Below, in pieces: positions 21,775 through 30,243 of a DNA stretch of 44,862 nt. A program made the position numbers and the translations under genes. The notes below the pieces were generated by a model. The model was given only the letters and a program-made list of their open reading frames with translations, was not told the DNA's origin and made no database searches. Source of the stretch: Komagataeibacter europaeus LMG 18890 (GTDB lineage Bacteria; Pseudomonadota; Alphaproteobacteria; Acetobacterales; Acetobacteraceae); NCBI RefSeq assembly GCF_000285295.1, contig NZ_CADP01000021.1:1-44862 (forward strand), given 5' to 3'. Position 1 is the stretch's first letter, and the number at the start of each line of letters is the position of its first letter.

Positions 21775-22359
21775 ATGTCCGCACCGCGCAAACCCGGCGC
21801 CAGCGCATTTGCACACCTCAAGCCCCGTGCCGAGGGTGACGACAAAGACGACAACAAGACGACCACCGACGGCAAGAAGGCCGAAGGTGACGACACCAAC
21901 GAAGACCCCGAGGACGAGGGCACCAACGGCAAGAAGGCGGGCAAGAAAGCCGGCAAGAAGGCCGACGACAAGGAAGATGATCCCTGCTGCGAAGATGGTG
22001 ATGACGACAGCGACAAGGAAGACGAGAAGGACGACGCCAAGGCATCCGCCCGCGCGCGTGAGCGTGGCCGCTGCGCCGCGATCTTCATGTCTCCCTCTGC
22101 TGCCGTGAACCCGGCCGCCGCCGCTGAACTGGCGTTCGGCACGAACCTGCCCCGCAGCAAGGCCATCGGCATCCTCGACGCCACCGTCGCATCGATGCCC
22201 GCGCCTGCGCCGCAGGCAACCGTGCAGCGTGAACCGTCCCTGCGCAGCCGCATGCGCGGCAATGCCGTGGCACCCGCCACGCAGGACGCATCGGAAAACC
22301 AGAACCGCCCCGGCGCACGCCTTGGCGCGTCCCTGCGCCATGTGCGCGGCGATCGATAA
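21775..22359 (+). CDS. Scaffold-like charged head protein
   Basis: 194 aa. Residues 20-95 are a highly charged Asp/Lys/Glu repeat region (GKKAGKKAGKKADDKEDD). The rest has ARARERGRCAAIFMSPSAAV, AAAAELAFGTNLPRSKAIGI, which matches a segment seen at the C-terminus of phage protease-scaffold proteins. In lambda the scaffold Nu3 is the in-frame end of gpC. Here the two functions appear split, with a 23-bp gap. It is expected to be removed during prohead maturation. Confidence 0.7.
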   Translation: MSAPRKPGASAFAHLKPRAEGDDKDDNKTTTDGKKAEGDDTNEDPEDEGTNGKKAGKKAGKKADDKEDDPCCEDGDDDSDKEDEKDDAKASARARERGRCAAIFMSPSAAVNPAAAAELAFGTNLPRSKAIGILDATVASMPAPAPQATVQREPSLRSRMRGNAVAPATQDASENQNRPGARLGASLRHVRGDR

Positions 22360-22371
22360 GGAGAACGGCTG

Positions 22372-22779
22372 ATGTCCGGTTCCCTCAACAGCTACGGCTT
22401 CTATCCGCAGGCCCGCTCGGCCCTGTTCGTCCCTGACCAGCTTGTCGCGGGCAACATGAAGCTGGTCACGCGCACCGTGACCTTCGGTGCCAGCCAGACC
22501 CTGCCGCGCGGCGCGGTCGTCGGCCGCGTAACGGCGACGGGTCAGTATATCCTGTCCGTGGCCACGGCCACCGATGGCAGTGAGACGCCCTGCGGTATCG
22601 TGGTCGATGCCGTGGAAACGGCGGCTGGCGCGACCCAGACCGGGGCCATCTACGAGATGGGCGAGTTCAACTCGAATTACATGACGTATGACGCGAGCTG
22701 GACCCTCGACACCCTGACGCAGGCGCTGCGCCAGTGGGCCATCTTCATCAAGACGGGCCTCTCGAACGACATCGTCTGA
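22372..22779 (+). CDS. Head decoration protein (gpD-like)
   Basis: 135 aa. LVTRTVTFGASQTLPRGAVV, GIVVDAVETAAGATQTGAIY follow the lambda gpD pattern: beta-rich, with Gly-rich turns. Decoration trimers stabilise the expanded capsid. It sits between scaffold and major capsid genes as in lambda. GGAG lies nine bases upstream of the ATG. Confidence 0.85.
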   Translation: MSGSLNSYGFYPQARSALFVPDQLVAGNMKLVTRTVTFGASQTLPRGAVVGRVTATGQYILSVATATDGSETPCGIVVDAVETAAGATQTGAIYEMGEFNSNYMTYDASWTLDTLTQALRQWAIFIKTGLSNDIV

Positions 22780-22814
22780 TCGTTCGCTCTTCCATAGAAA
22801 TCAAGGATTACACC

Positions 22815-23927
22815 GTGGCAGGTTCTGTTACCGGTAGTGCTGGCGTTCAGGGGTCCCTGAACGCCATGCTCGGCGCGTACGACATCGCCGAGTTGGTTTA
22901 TTTCGTGCGTAACCTCAAGACGGCGCAGAGCTTCCTGCTCGACCACATGTTCCCCAACATGGTGGAATCGGACGCCCCGGAAGTTGCGATCGACGTCGAT
23001 GTCGGTAAGCGGCGTCTGGCCCCCTTCTGCTCTCCGCTGGTCGAAGGCAAGCTGGTGGAAAGCCGCCAGTGGCAGACCAACCTGTTCAAGCCGGCCTACA
23101 TCAAGGACTGGCGCAACCCCGACCTGCTCAAGCCCGTGCGGCGCGCAATCGGCGAGCGTCTGATGGGCGGCATGTCGCCTGCGGAACGGCTGGAAGCCAA
23201 TCTCGCATGGGAAATGGCCGATCAGATGGACATGATCCTGCGCCGGCAGGAATGGATGGCGGCCAATGCGCTGGTCAGCGGCAAGATCACCGTCGTCGGC
23301 GAAGGCTACCCTGACCCGATCGTGGTGGATTTCCAGCGTGACCCGGCCCTGACCGTGGCCCTGACCGGCACCGCGCAGTGGGGGCAGACCGGCGTTTACC
23401 CGTCGGACTACATCACCGCCTGGGCTGCGCTGGTCCTGCAGAAGTCCGGTGCCGCACCCACCGAGGTCATCTTCACGAATTCCACCTGGAACGCGTTCAA
23501 GAACGACCCGAAGGTGCTGAATGCCATCGTGTGGCCCGGCCGCACCGGTGATTCCAGCGCGGATCTGGGTGGCCGCGTCGTGAAGGGGGCCATGTATATG
23601 GGCCGCTGGGGTCAGTTCGACCTCTACCTTTACAACGACTGGTACGTCGATCCGGTGACGGATGTCGAGGAACCGATGATCGCGGATGGCACCGTCATCC
23701 TTGGCGGTCCCGGTGTGGAAGGCACGCGCGCCTATGGCCTGATCATGGATCCAGCCTTCAATTATGGCCCGCTCGCCTACGCCCCCAAGCTCTGGTACAA
23801 GGAAAACCCGGCGACCATCAACCTGCTGATGCAGTCGGCACCCCTTGTCATCCCGTCGCGAGTCAACGCCTGCATGGCGGCCACCGTCATGGCTGCCGGC
23901 GCTGACGTTCCCTCCCCGACCCTGTGA
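22815..23927 (+). CDS. Major capsid protein, gpE family
   Basis: 370 aa from a GTG at 22815 with AAGGA seven bases upstream. It fits the lambda gpE length (341) and pattern: FLLDHMFPNMVESDAPEVAI, PVRRAIGERLMGGMSPAERL, MDMILRRQEWMAANALVSGK, GRWGQFDLYLYNDWYVDP and PAFNYGPLAYAPKLWYKENP. It has the HK97 fold by family membership and forms the head shell. The longer in-frame extension to 22734 would overlap the decoration gene and is rejected. Confidence 0.95.
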   Translation: MAGSVTGSAGVQGSLNAMLGAYDIAELVYFVRNLKTAQSFLLDHMFPNMVESDAPEVAIDVDVGKRRLAPFCSPLVEGKLVESRQWQTNLFKPAYIKDWRNPDLLKPVRRAIGERLMGGMSPAERLEANLAWEMADQMDMILRRQEWMAANALVSGKITVVGEGYPDPIVVDFQRDPALTVALTGTAQWGQTGVYPSDYITAWAALVLQKSGAAPTEVIFTNSTWNAFKNDPKVLNAIVWPGRTGDSSADLGGRVVKGAMYMGRWGQFDLYLYNDWYVDPVTDVEEPMIADGTVILGGPGVEGTRAYGLIMDPAFNYGPLAYAPKLWYKENPATINLLMQSAPLVIPSRVNACMAATVMAAGADVPSPTL

Positions 23928-23936
23928 GGCTGACAG

Positions 23937-24230
23937 ATGGCTGACGACAAGAAGAACAATGGGATCGAGGTTCTTACCCTGATCCCGGTTTACCCTGAAC
24001 CGGGCAAGGCCCCCTATCCGATTGGTACCCGCCTCAAGGTTCCCCTTGAGACGGCCGCATTCTGGAAGGGACGCGGCATCGCCCGTTTCGCCAATGACCC
24101 GCGTGAAAACGCCGCGACCGTGTCTGCCGGCATTGCCGACCACGTCAAGAATGCGCCGCTGCCGCCCGCGCCCGTCATGACGCCGCCGCCTGCATCCATG
24201 CAGCAGGGCTTCACGCCCCCGGCTGCGTGA
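23937..24230 (+). CDS. Small head-tail region protein
   Basis: 97 aa. An N-terminal compact part (EVLTLIPVYPEPGKAPYPIG, FWKGRGIARFANDP) and a Pro/Ala-rich tail (PLPPAPVMTPPP). The position between capsid and joining protein matches lambda gpFI, a DNA-packaging accessory, but the sequence alone does not prove this. The stop overlaps the GTG of the next gene. Confidence 0.6.
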   Translation: MADDKKNNGIEVLTLIPVYPEPGKAPYPIGTRLKVPLETAAFWKGRGIARFANDPRENAATVSAGIADHVKNAPLPPAPVMTPPPASMQQGFTPPAA

Positions 24231-24574
24231 GCATCGATTTCGGGCAGCTTGTCCTCGGTCCGTGCCTGGACGCCTTCGCCAATCCCTACCCGTGGCAATC
24301 CCAGTCCCTATCCGGTCCGGTAATCATCAACGGCATATTCGATGATGGTTTCAGGGGACTGGATCCACAGGGGGATTTCCCTGGCACGACGCCTGTGGAC
24401 ATCACCACCAGCCTGCCCCGCCTTGGTGTCAGGCTGTCGGACTTCCCGATGCCACCTGCCCAGGGCGATGAGTTCGTCATCAATGGCCAGACATACAGCA
24501 TCCGCGAGGTCCAGCCGGACAGTCACGGCGGTGCGTGTCTGGAACTGAACCTTGTGGACATCAATACGACATGA
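24227..24574 (+). CDS. Head-tail joining protein (gpFII-like)
   Basis: 115 aa, GTG start overlapping the previous stop. The beta-rich pattern GPVIINGIFDDGFRG, RLGVRLSDFPMPPAQGDEFV and INGQTYSIREVQPDSHG resembles lambda gpFII-type head-tail joining proteins, which cap the connector before tail attachment. The stop overlaps the next ATG. Confidence 0.75.
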   Translation: MSIDFGQLVLGPCLDAFANPYPWQSQSLSGPVIINGIFDDGFRGLDPQGDFPGTTPVDITTSLPRLGVRLSDFPMPPAQGDEFVINGQTYSIREVQPDSHGGACLELNLVDINTT

Positions 24575-25095
24575 CGCTTTACCGCGTGCAGCTGCGCGAT
24601 GCAGCCGTGCAGGCGCTGATCGCAGCCAAGACGCTGGTCGGCGCGAATGTGCTGGTCAACCGCAGCCTGCCGCTGCCGATCGCAAAACTGCCTGCCATCC
24701 TCGTCACCGCCCCGCGTGATCAGGGCACAACGACAGGGCGCAACCAGCCTGGCTTCACGCGGGTCACCACGCTGGCCATCCGGGGTCAGCTGTGCGGTGC
24801 GTCCCCTGAACAGGTCGCCATGGATCTGGACCAGCTGGCGGAACAGATCGAGCTGGCCATCATGCTCGATGTCGGGCTGCAGGCGATGATCACCCAGGTC
24901 ACCTCGCTGAATACCGAGTTGATCGTGAACAGCGAGACCCGCGAACATACCGGCGAAGTCCGAATGCTGTTCGGTCTGGAATACATCGAATACTACCCCC
25001 CTGCGGGCACGCCGCTGACCGAGGTCACCGGACAGATGCAGGCGAACGGCAATTCCGATTTCGCCGACATGCAGGTGCCGATCACCCTCAACTGA
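24571..25095 (+). CDS. Tail terminator/completion protein
   Basis: 174 aa. An alpha/beta protein with LRDAAVQALIAAKTLVGANV, RVTTLAIRGQLCGASPEQVA and a Leu/Glu-rich helix (LDQLAEQIELAIMLDVGLQA), the pattern of gpU-like or Mu gp37-region tail terminators that stop tube polymerisation. It is placed between head-joining and sheath genes as expected. ATG 24571 overlaps the preceding stop; an upstream ATG at 24535 lies inside the joining gene. Confidence 0.65.
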   Translation: MTLYRVQLRDAAVQALIAAKTLVGANVLVNRSLPLPIAKLPAILVTAPRDQGTTTGRNQPGFTRVTTLAIRGQLCGASPEQVAMDLDQLAEQIELAIMLDVGLQAMITQVTSLNTELIVNSETREHTGEVRMLFGLEYIEYYPPAGTPLTEVTGQMQANGNSDFADMQVPITLN

Positions 25096-25105
25096 GGTCC
25101 CCCAC

Positions 25106-25345
25106 ATGTTTGTAAAACCCGCCCCGGGCCGCTCAGTGCGGTGGCCCGGCACCATGCGGCTGCTCAAGGCTGCGGGTGAAACCGTGCCCGAAACAGGCTT
25201 CTGGCTGCTGTGCCTGCACAACGGTGACGTGGTGAAGGCCACGCCGCCCGCCGCATCGGCCGCGCCTGTTTCGCCCTCTCCTTCGCCCGCGCACCTGTCC
25301 GGTGGCGCGGCGGCCATCCCTGAACCCGCCGAGGCCCACGCATGA
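25106..25345 (+). CDS. DUF2635 family protein (Mu gp38-like)
   Basis: 79 aa. MFVKPAPGRSVRWPGTMRLL, then GETVPETGFWLLCLHNGDVV is the DUF2635 signature seen directly before the sheath gene in Mu-like phages. The C-terminal half is Pro/Ala-rich. Its stop overlaps the sheath ATG. The biochemical role is not known. Confidence 0.85.
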   Translation: MFVKPAPGRSVRWPGTMRLLKAAGETVPETGFWLLCLHNGDVVKATPPAASAAPVSPSPSPAHLSGGAAAIPEPAEAHA

Positions 25346-26829
25346 GCGGCTCCATCACGGTGCCGGGTTACCCGACCAACAACCGGGTGCCCGGCTTTTA
25401 TTTTGCCCTGGACAATTCCAGGGCAAATACCGCGTCCTACGGCCGCCGCGTGCTGATCATCGCGCAGACCACGACCGGCGCGGCCCTTGCGGGCACCGCG
25501 CGCCTGTCCGCCGGGATCAGCGATGCGCAGGGCCTGTATGGCATCGGCTCACAGGCCGCGATCATGGTGGCGCAGTATTTCGCCCTCGACCCGCTGGGCG
25601 AGGTCTGGGTGCTGCCGCTGGCCGATGATGCAGCAGCTGCTGCCGCCAAAGGCTCATTCGCCATCGCAGGCCCCGCGTCCGCATCCGGAACGCTGTGCCT
25701 GTATGTGGGTGACCAGCTGATCCCCACGCTGGTCACGGCGGGCGACACGGCAGCCACCATTGCCGAGAACGTCATCACCGCTGCCGCCGCCGTCACCGGC
25801 CTGCCGGTCTCGCTGGCAGTCGATGACACCGTGGCAGGACAGATCAATGTCACGGCGCTGAACAAGGGGCTGTGCGGCAACGACATCGGGCTGGGTGTGG
25901 ACCTGCTGGGCACTGCTGGCGGGCAGTCCCTGCCCACGGGCGTGTCGGTCACGCTGGGCCAGATGACGGGCGGCACGCAGAACCCGACCACGCTCGCCAC
26001 CGCACTCGCCACGCTGGGTGACCGTGTGTACGACCTGTTCATCCATCCCTACACCGACACGGCCAGCCTGACGGCGTTCAAGACGCTGTTCAACAACACC
26101 GATGGCCGCTGGGCACCGATGAACCAGCTGTATGGCCACGGCATCACCGCCTACCGGGGCACGTATGGGGAAGCCACCACGTTCGGCCTGACCCAGAACG
26201 ACCCGCACACCACGGTCATGCCGGTATCGGACAGCCCGTCCAGCCCCATGGTCTGGGCGGCACAGGTCGGGGCACTGGTCGCAGCCAGCATCCGGACCAA
26301 TCCGGCAATCCCCGTGACAGGCGTTGCCCTGACCGTCATGCCGCCCACGGATGCCGGGCGCTTCACGCTGGCCCAGCGCAACAGCCTGCTGCATGACGGC
26401 ATCAGCACTTTCACGGTGGATGACAGCGGCACGGTCAACATCGAGCGCCTGGTCACGACCTATCAGGAAAATGCCGAGGGCGTGCCCGATAACAGCTACC
26501 TCGACATCGAGACGCTGATGACGGCCATGATCTGCCTGCAGGACATGCGCATCTATCTGGCCTCCATGTTCGGCGGCTTCATCCTCGTGGCTGATGGCAC
26601 GAAGATCCCGGCGGGGGCCAAGGCCACCACGGCCCAGCTGATCGGCAAGGCCTGCGCCGCCCGCTACCGCTGGCAGTGCACGCAGCTGTGGGCGCAGAAC
26701 GCTGCCACCTTCGCCACCAACCTGCAGGCGCAGAATCAGGGTGGCGGGCAGGTCTTCCTGCTCATGCCCTATGACTTCGCCAACCAGCTGTGGGTCATCG
26801 CTGGCAACTGCCAGTTCGTGAAATCGTAA
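25342..26829 (+). CDS. Contractile tail sheath protein (Mu gpL-like)
   Basis: 495 aa, as for Mu gpL. It starts with ITVPGYPTNNRVPGFYFALD and ends with QVFLLMPYDFANQLWVIAGN, both typical. The interior has a Val/Ala/Thr-rich insert domain and PYTDTASLTAFKTLFNNTDG. The sheath contracts around the tube to drive DNA delivery, so this gene shows that the phage is a myovirus in spite of its lambda-type head. Confidence 0.95.
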   Translation: MSGSITVPGYPTNNRVPGFYFALDNSRANTASYGRRVLIIAQTTTGAALAGTARLSAGISDAQGLYGIGSQAAIMVAQYFALDPLGEVWVLPLADDAAAAAAKGSFAIAGPASASGTLCLYVGDQLIPTLVTAGDTAATIAENVITAAAAVTGLPVSLAVDDTVAGQINVTALNKGLCGNDIGLGVDLLGTAGGQSLPTGVSVTLGQMTGGTQNPTTLATALATLGDRVYDLFIHPYTDTASLTAFKTLFNNTDGRWAPMNQLYGHGITAYRGTYGEATTFGLTQNDPHTTVMPVSDSPSSPMVWAAQVGALVAASIRTNPAIPVTGVALTVMPPTDAGRFTLAQRNSLLHDGISTFTVDDSGTVNIERLVTTYQENAEGVPDNSYLDIETLMTAMICLQDMRIYLASMFGGFILVADGTKIPAGAKATTAQLIGKACAARYRWQCTQLWAQNAATFATNLQAQNQGGGQVFLLMPYDFANQLWVIAGNCQFVKS

Positions 26830-26838
26830 GGAGCCGCC

Positions 26839-27222
26839 ATGTCCGGAACCGTCTATCGCGGGCCGCTTGGCGGCACCGCGACCCTCACCCTCAACGGCAT
26901 CCCCTTCAACGTCGTGGGCGAAGGCCAGTGGCAGGCCTCTGGCCCGGTCAACGAGACCGCCAAGGGCCAGTCTGCCGTCGAGGGTTTCACCCAGATGCCT
27001 GGCCAGGGCTTCATCAGCGCCACCTGCCGTGACCGCAGGGACTACCCGGTCAGCAGCCTGCAGGGCGCGTCCGACCTGACCGTCGTGCTGGTCTGCGCCA
27101 ACGGCAAGGTCATTACCTGCAACACCGGCTGGCAGACCGAAAACATCACCGTCAACACGCAGGAAGGCACGTTCGAACTGCATGTCGAAAGTGACACCGT
27201 GACCGAGGATATCGTTTCGTGA
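26839..27222 (+). CDS. Tail tube protein (Mu gpM-like)
   Basis: 127 aa. YRGPLGGTATLTLNGIPFNV, FISATCRDRRDYPVSSLQGA, and DLTVVLVCANGKVITCNTGW match the Mu-type tail tube. The beta-barrel rings stack to form the tube inside the sheath. GGAG lies upstream of the ATG. The stop overlaps the GTG of the chaperone gene. Confidence 0.92.
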   Translation: MSGTVYRGPLGGTATLTLNGIPFNVVGEGQWQASGPVNETAKGQSAVEGFTQMPGQGFISATCRDRRDYPVSSLQGASDLTVVLVCANGKVITCNTGWQTENITVNTQEGTFELHVESDTVTEDIVS

Positions 27223-27893
27223 GCCATCACCACAGACAGCCCACCGATGAAGAAGTCATGGCCATCGTGATTTCTGCTGGTGATGACGTGGAACAGGAAG
27301 ATGACGGGGACCGCACCCTCGTCATCGATCTGGACCCGCCGCTTGAGGTGAAAAAGGCCGGCACGTTCGAGGCGCTGCGCCTGCATGAACCCAACGTGTA
27401 CCAGATCCTGTGCGCGGCGCAGGCCATGGGCCGGCAGATGACACCGGAATCGGTCTACAATTCCCAGATCGGTCTGGTCGCACGCATCTCCGGTGTGCCG
27501 GAACGGGCCATCATCGAACTGCCCAGCACCATCCTCGACCGTGCTGTCGTGTTCGTCACGGGGTTCGAAGAAGACGCGCGGCGCAGGCCCGGTGAAGAAC
27601 CTGACACCGCCCCGTCCTTTTCTTTAATTTTCCCCGACCCGATCGAGGCCACCGGCCGCACATTCAGCGATATGGCGCTGCGTGAGCCAACGGTGCGCGA
27701 ACGCCGGATCATGAAGGCGGCGGAAGCAAAGGGCACGCCGGAAGCCTTCCTGCAGGCGGAAATCGCCCTGGTCGAGGCAGTCAGCGAATGGCCCAAGGCC
27801 GCCGTCCTCAAGATGCCGATCAGCAGGTTTGCAAAAGCTGCCGACTACCTGACCGGTTTTTTTATTTCTGGCCCGGCAACTGGGAACGTCTAG
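27219..27893 (+). CDS. Tail assembly chaperone (G-like product), duplicated domain
   Basis: 224 aa, GTG start overlapping the tube stop. Two homologous units lie at about 41-117 and 141-214. Each begins with (P)xE-(V/A)-x-(K/G)-x-(G/R)-TF, then L-R-(H)EP-(N/T)-V and a helix, and ends with a VxGFE/LTGF segment. Mu-type gp41 chaperones usually have one such unit, so this looks like a fused duplication. It binds the tape measure during tail assembly. The second unit ends at a run of seven T that allows a -1 frameshift (see 27219-28042). Confidence 0.82.
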   Translation: MSHHHRQPTDEEVMAIVISAGDDVEQEDDGDRTLVIDLDPPLEVKKAGTFEALRLHEPNVYQILCAAQAMGRQMTPESVYNSQIGLVARISGVPERAIIELPSTILDRAVVFVTGFEEDARRRPGEEPDTAPSFSLIFPDPIEATGRTFSDMALREPTVRERRIMKAAEAKGTPEAFLQAEIALVEAVSEWPKAAVLKMPISRFAKAADYLTGFFISGPATGNV

Positions 27894-28042
27894 GCGCGGA
27901 CCTGTGCCGGTTCTTCACCGGCTGGTCACGCCATGACGTGGAAACGCTGACCGGCACCGACATGGTCGACGCGATCGAGACCGCCAGCCAGATCGCGGCG
28001 GAACAGAAACGGGAGGCCGAACGTGCCAAACGCAGGCGTTAA
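27219..28042 (+). CDS. Frameshifted tail assembly chaperone (G-GT-like product)
   Basis: Predicted join of 27219-27863 and 27863-28042. In the zero frame the codons read GGT TTT TTT ATT. The heptamer T TTT TTT (27857-27863) is a perfect -1 slippery site, after which the frame continues TAT TTC TGG. The product has 215 chaperone residues plus 59 more (WERLGADLCRFFTGWSRHDV and a basic helical end), 274 aa in all. Without slippage, translation ends at 27893. G/GT-type frameshifts before the tape measure gene are near universal in long-tailed phages. Confidence 0.85.
27857..27863 (+). promoter_or_regulatory. Programmed -1 frameshift slippery heptamer
   Basis: Seven T in register T TTT TTT with the chaperone frame. 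Both A- and P-site tRNAs re-pair perfectly after slipping back by one. The downstream sequence is GC-rich (GGCCCGGCAACTGGG), but no clear pseudoknot can be assigned by eye. Confidence 0.85.
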
Positions 28043-30242
28043 GGTTGTCATCAGCGCGGCCGACCGGGCCAGCCAGACGATCGAGCGGATCAATACCCGC
28101 ATCGCCCGCATGCAGGCCCCCGTCCGCCGCGTGCAGGCGGCCTTTGGCCGCTTTGCCAGCCTGTCGGGCCTGTCCCGCCTGAATAATGGCATCGTCGGCG
28201 TCGGCCGGTCTGCCCTGGGTGCGTTCCAGTCGCTGGGCCAGATTGTCCCCGTGCTCGGCACGCTGACCGGTGCCGCCAGCGTGGCGGGCGTGTACCGCCT
28301 TGCCAGCGCGTGGGCACAGGTCGGCACAGACCTGCGCACCACATCGCGCACCATGGGCATGGCGCCGCAGAAACTGCAGGCCATGCAGAACGCAGCCAAG
28401 CTGGCTGGCGGCTCGGCTGAATCCATGACCGGTGCGCTGCAGCAGCTGTCCCAGACCAGCTGGGCTGCATCCCATAATCAGGACCCGGCCGCTGCCGCCC
28501 AGTTTAGGGCGGTCGGCGTATCCATGAAGGAACTGCAGACCCTCACCCCGGACAAACTGTTCCAGCGCGTAGCCGCACGCCTGCGCGAGATCCGCAACCC
28601 GGCCGCGCAGGCTGTCGCGGCAACCACGTTATTCGGTGGTGCTGCACAGGGTCTGATGCCCATATTCCAGCAGACCGGGCGCGAGTTTGAACGCAACCTG
28701 CAGCTGGCAGAACGCTATGGCGTGATGAACCAGAAAGGCGTGGATGCAGCAAATCGCATGCGGCAGGCCCAGCAGCAGCTTGGGCTGGCTGTGGAAGGCT
28801 TCGGTAACAGTCTGGCGCAGACGCTGGAACCCGCCATCACACCGGTTCTGCAATTCATGGCGGAGTGGATCGCAGTCAACGGCAAATGGATCTCGCAGGA
28901 CATAGGAAAATACGTCGGGCAGTTCGTCACATGGATGCGCACGGCCGGTTGGAAGCAGATCAAGGGCGATATCAGCAGCACCTATCAGGCCATAAGCAAT
29001 GTTGTGGACCGCCTGGGAGGTTGGAAATCAGCCGGACGCGATGCGCTGATCGCCATTGCCGCCCTTTATGCGATGCCAGTCCTTACAGGCCTCGCCTCCA
29101 TTGCGGCGGCGGCCGTCACGATCGGCACAGCACTCGCCGCCATCAGCCTGCCCGTAGCAGCTGCGATCGCCGCTGTCGCGGCACTCGGGGTGGCCGGGTA
29201 TGAACTGTGGTCCCACTGGGGCGGCATCAGCAAGCGGTTCGCCGGCATGTGGAATGGCCTCAAGGGCATATTCCAGAACAATACCGGCTATGTCCGCACC
29301 CTGACGGAAGCCCTGTTTCCGGTGCCCGCAATGATCATCAACCACTGGGGGCATCTGGGAAAGTTCTTCTCGGATATGTGGGACGGGATCAAGGACGCGT
29401 TTTCGTCGGCCTGGAGCTATATCTCGCCCATCGTGGACAAGATCTCGCAGTCCATCGATGCGGTATCCAACAGCTGGATCGGCAAGAAGATCGCAGCGGC
29501 TGCTGGCGCTGTGGAACAGACGGTCATGTCCGGCGTCAGCGCCGTAGGCAGCTACGACCGTAAGGGCATGGACTGGTATGCCGGGTATGTCGATCGCATA
29601 ACCGGATACCGGTCGCCCCGGCTTGCGGCCCCGATACAGCAGGCGGGGATCGCGGCGGCCCAGCGATATGGCCTTGACCCGGACCATTACCTGGCACTCC
29701 TGCGCACGGAAGGCGGCGGCTACAACAACGTCTCCAAGGCCGGGGCCTTCGGTCCCGGGCAGCTCATGCCGGCAACGGCGCGCGGGCTTGGAGTGGCGGA
29801 TTCGATCAATGCCCCGGATTATGACTGGCGCAAGAACCTTGATGCCAGTGCACGGCTATATAGCCAGCTGCTGAAACGGGCCGGCGGCGATTATGCTGTG
29901 GCGGATGCATCCTACAATGCAGGGCCATACAGCAGGTCCGTGTCCCGGTTTGCCCAGACACATGACCTGTCCGTCCTGCCAAAGGAGACGCAGGATTATG
30001 TCGCCACGATCGCGCGTGACAGCCGTTCGGCACCGGCAATGAGCGTTCCCCCCGGGACAGCAGCCGGAACGGCGGCGACCCCGCAGGGTGGAAGTGGCCA
30101 GCCCCAGTCCATGACCGTTCACGTCAGGGCGGATCCGGGGACACAGGGCCGTGTGACCCGATCCACACCGGGTACGCGCGTCGTCAACCAGATGCCCGTC
30201 CAGCAGGCCATGCCGCCCGCGCTCACACCCGTAGGAAACTGA
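28023..30242 (+). CDS. Tape measure protein with lytic transglycosylase domain
   Basis: 739 aa from a GTG at 28023, overlapping the chaperone gene by 20 bp. The N-terminal half has long amphipathic helices (INTRIARMQAPVRRVQAAFG). A hydrophobic stretch at about 340-395 (VLTGLASIAAAAVTIGTALA and onwards) could span a membrane. Residues about 536-660 are an SLT-type transglycosylase: GLDPDHYLALLRTEGGGYN with catalytic Glu563, GPGQLMPATARGLG and DASYNAGPYSRSV. The protein sets tail length and, with its enzyme domain, would open the murein during DNA entry. A proline/glycine-rich end follows. Confidence 0.93.
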   Translation: MPNAGVKVVISAADRASQTIERINTRIARMQAPVRRVQAAFGRFASLSGLSRLNNGIVGVGRSALGAFQSLGQIVPVLGTLTGAASVAGVYRLASAWAQVGTDLRTTSRTMGMAPQKLQAMQNAAKLAGGSAESMTGALQQLSQTSWAASHNQDPAAAAQFRAVGVSMKELQTLTPDKLFQRVAARLREIRNPAAQAVAATTLFGGAAQGLMPIFQQTGREFERNLQLAERYGVMNQKGVDAANRMRQAQQQLGLAVEGFGNSLAQTLEPAITPVLQFMAEWIAVNGKWISQDIGKYVGQFVTWMRTAGWKQIKGDISSTYQAISNVVDRLGGWKSAGRDALIAIAALYAMPVLTGLASIAAAAVTIGTALAAISLPVAAAIAAVAALGVAGYELWSHWGGISKRFAGMWNGLKGIFQNNTGYVRTLTEALFPVPAMIINHWGHLGKFFSDMWDGIKDAFSSAWSYISPIVDKISQSIDAVSNSWIGKKIAAAAGAVEQTVMSGVSAVGSYDRKGMDWYAGYVDRITGYRSPRLAAPIQQAGIAAAQRYGLDPDHYLALLRTEGGGYNNVSKAGAFGPGQLMPATARGLGVADSINAPDYDWRKNLDASARLYSQLLKRAGGDYAVADASYNAGPYSRSVSRFAQTHDLSVLPKETQDYVATIARDSRSAPAMSVPPGTAAGTAATPQGGSGQPQSMTVHVRADPGTQGRVTRSTPGTRVVNQMPVQQAMPPALTPVGN

Positions 30243-30243
30243 C

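Noticed and set aside
22677-24143. Minus-strand frame of 488 codons opposite the major capsid gene
   Set aside because: Shadow of the capsid gene; no domain, no ribosome site.
25654-27183. Long minus-strand frame of 509 codons opposite sheath and tube genes
   Set aside because: It is the in-register antisense of two clear structural genes in GC-rich DNA; composition is His/Arg/Gly-rich without any motif.
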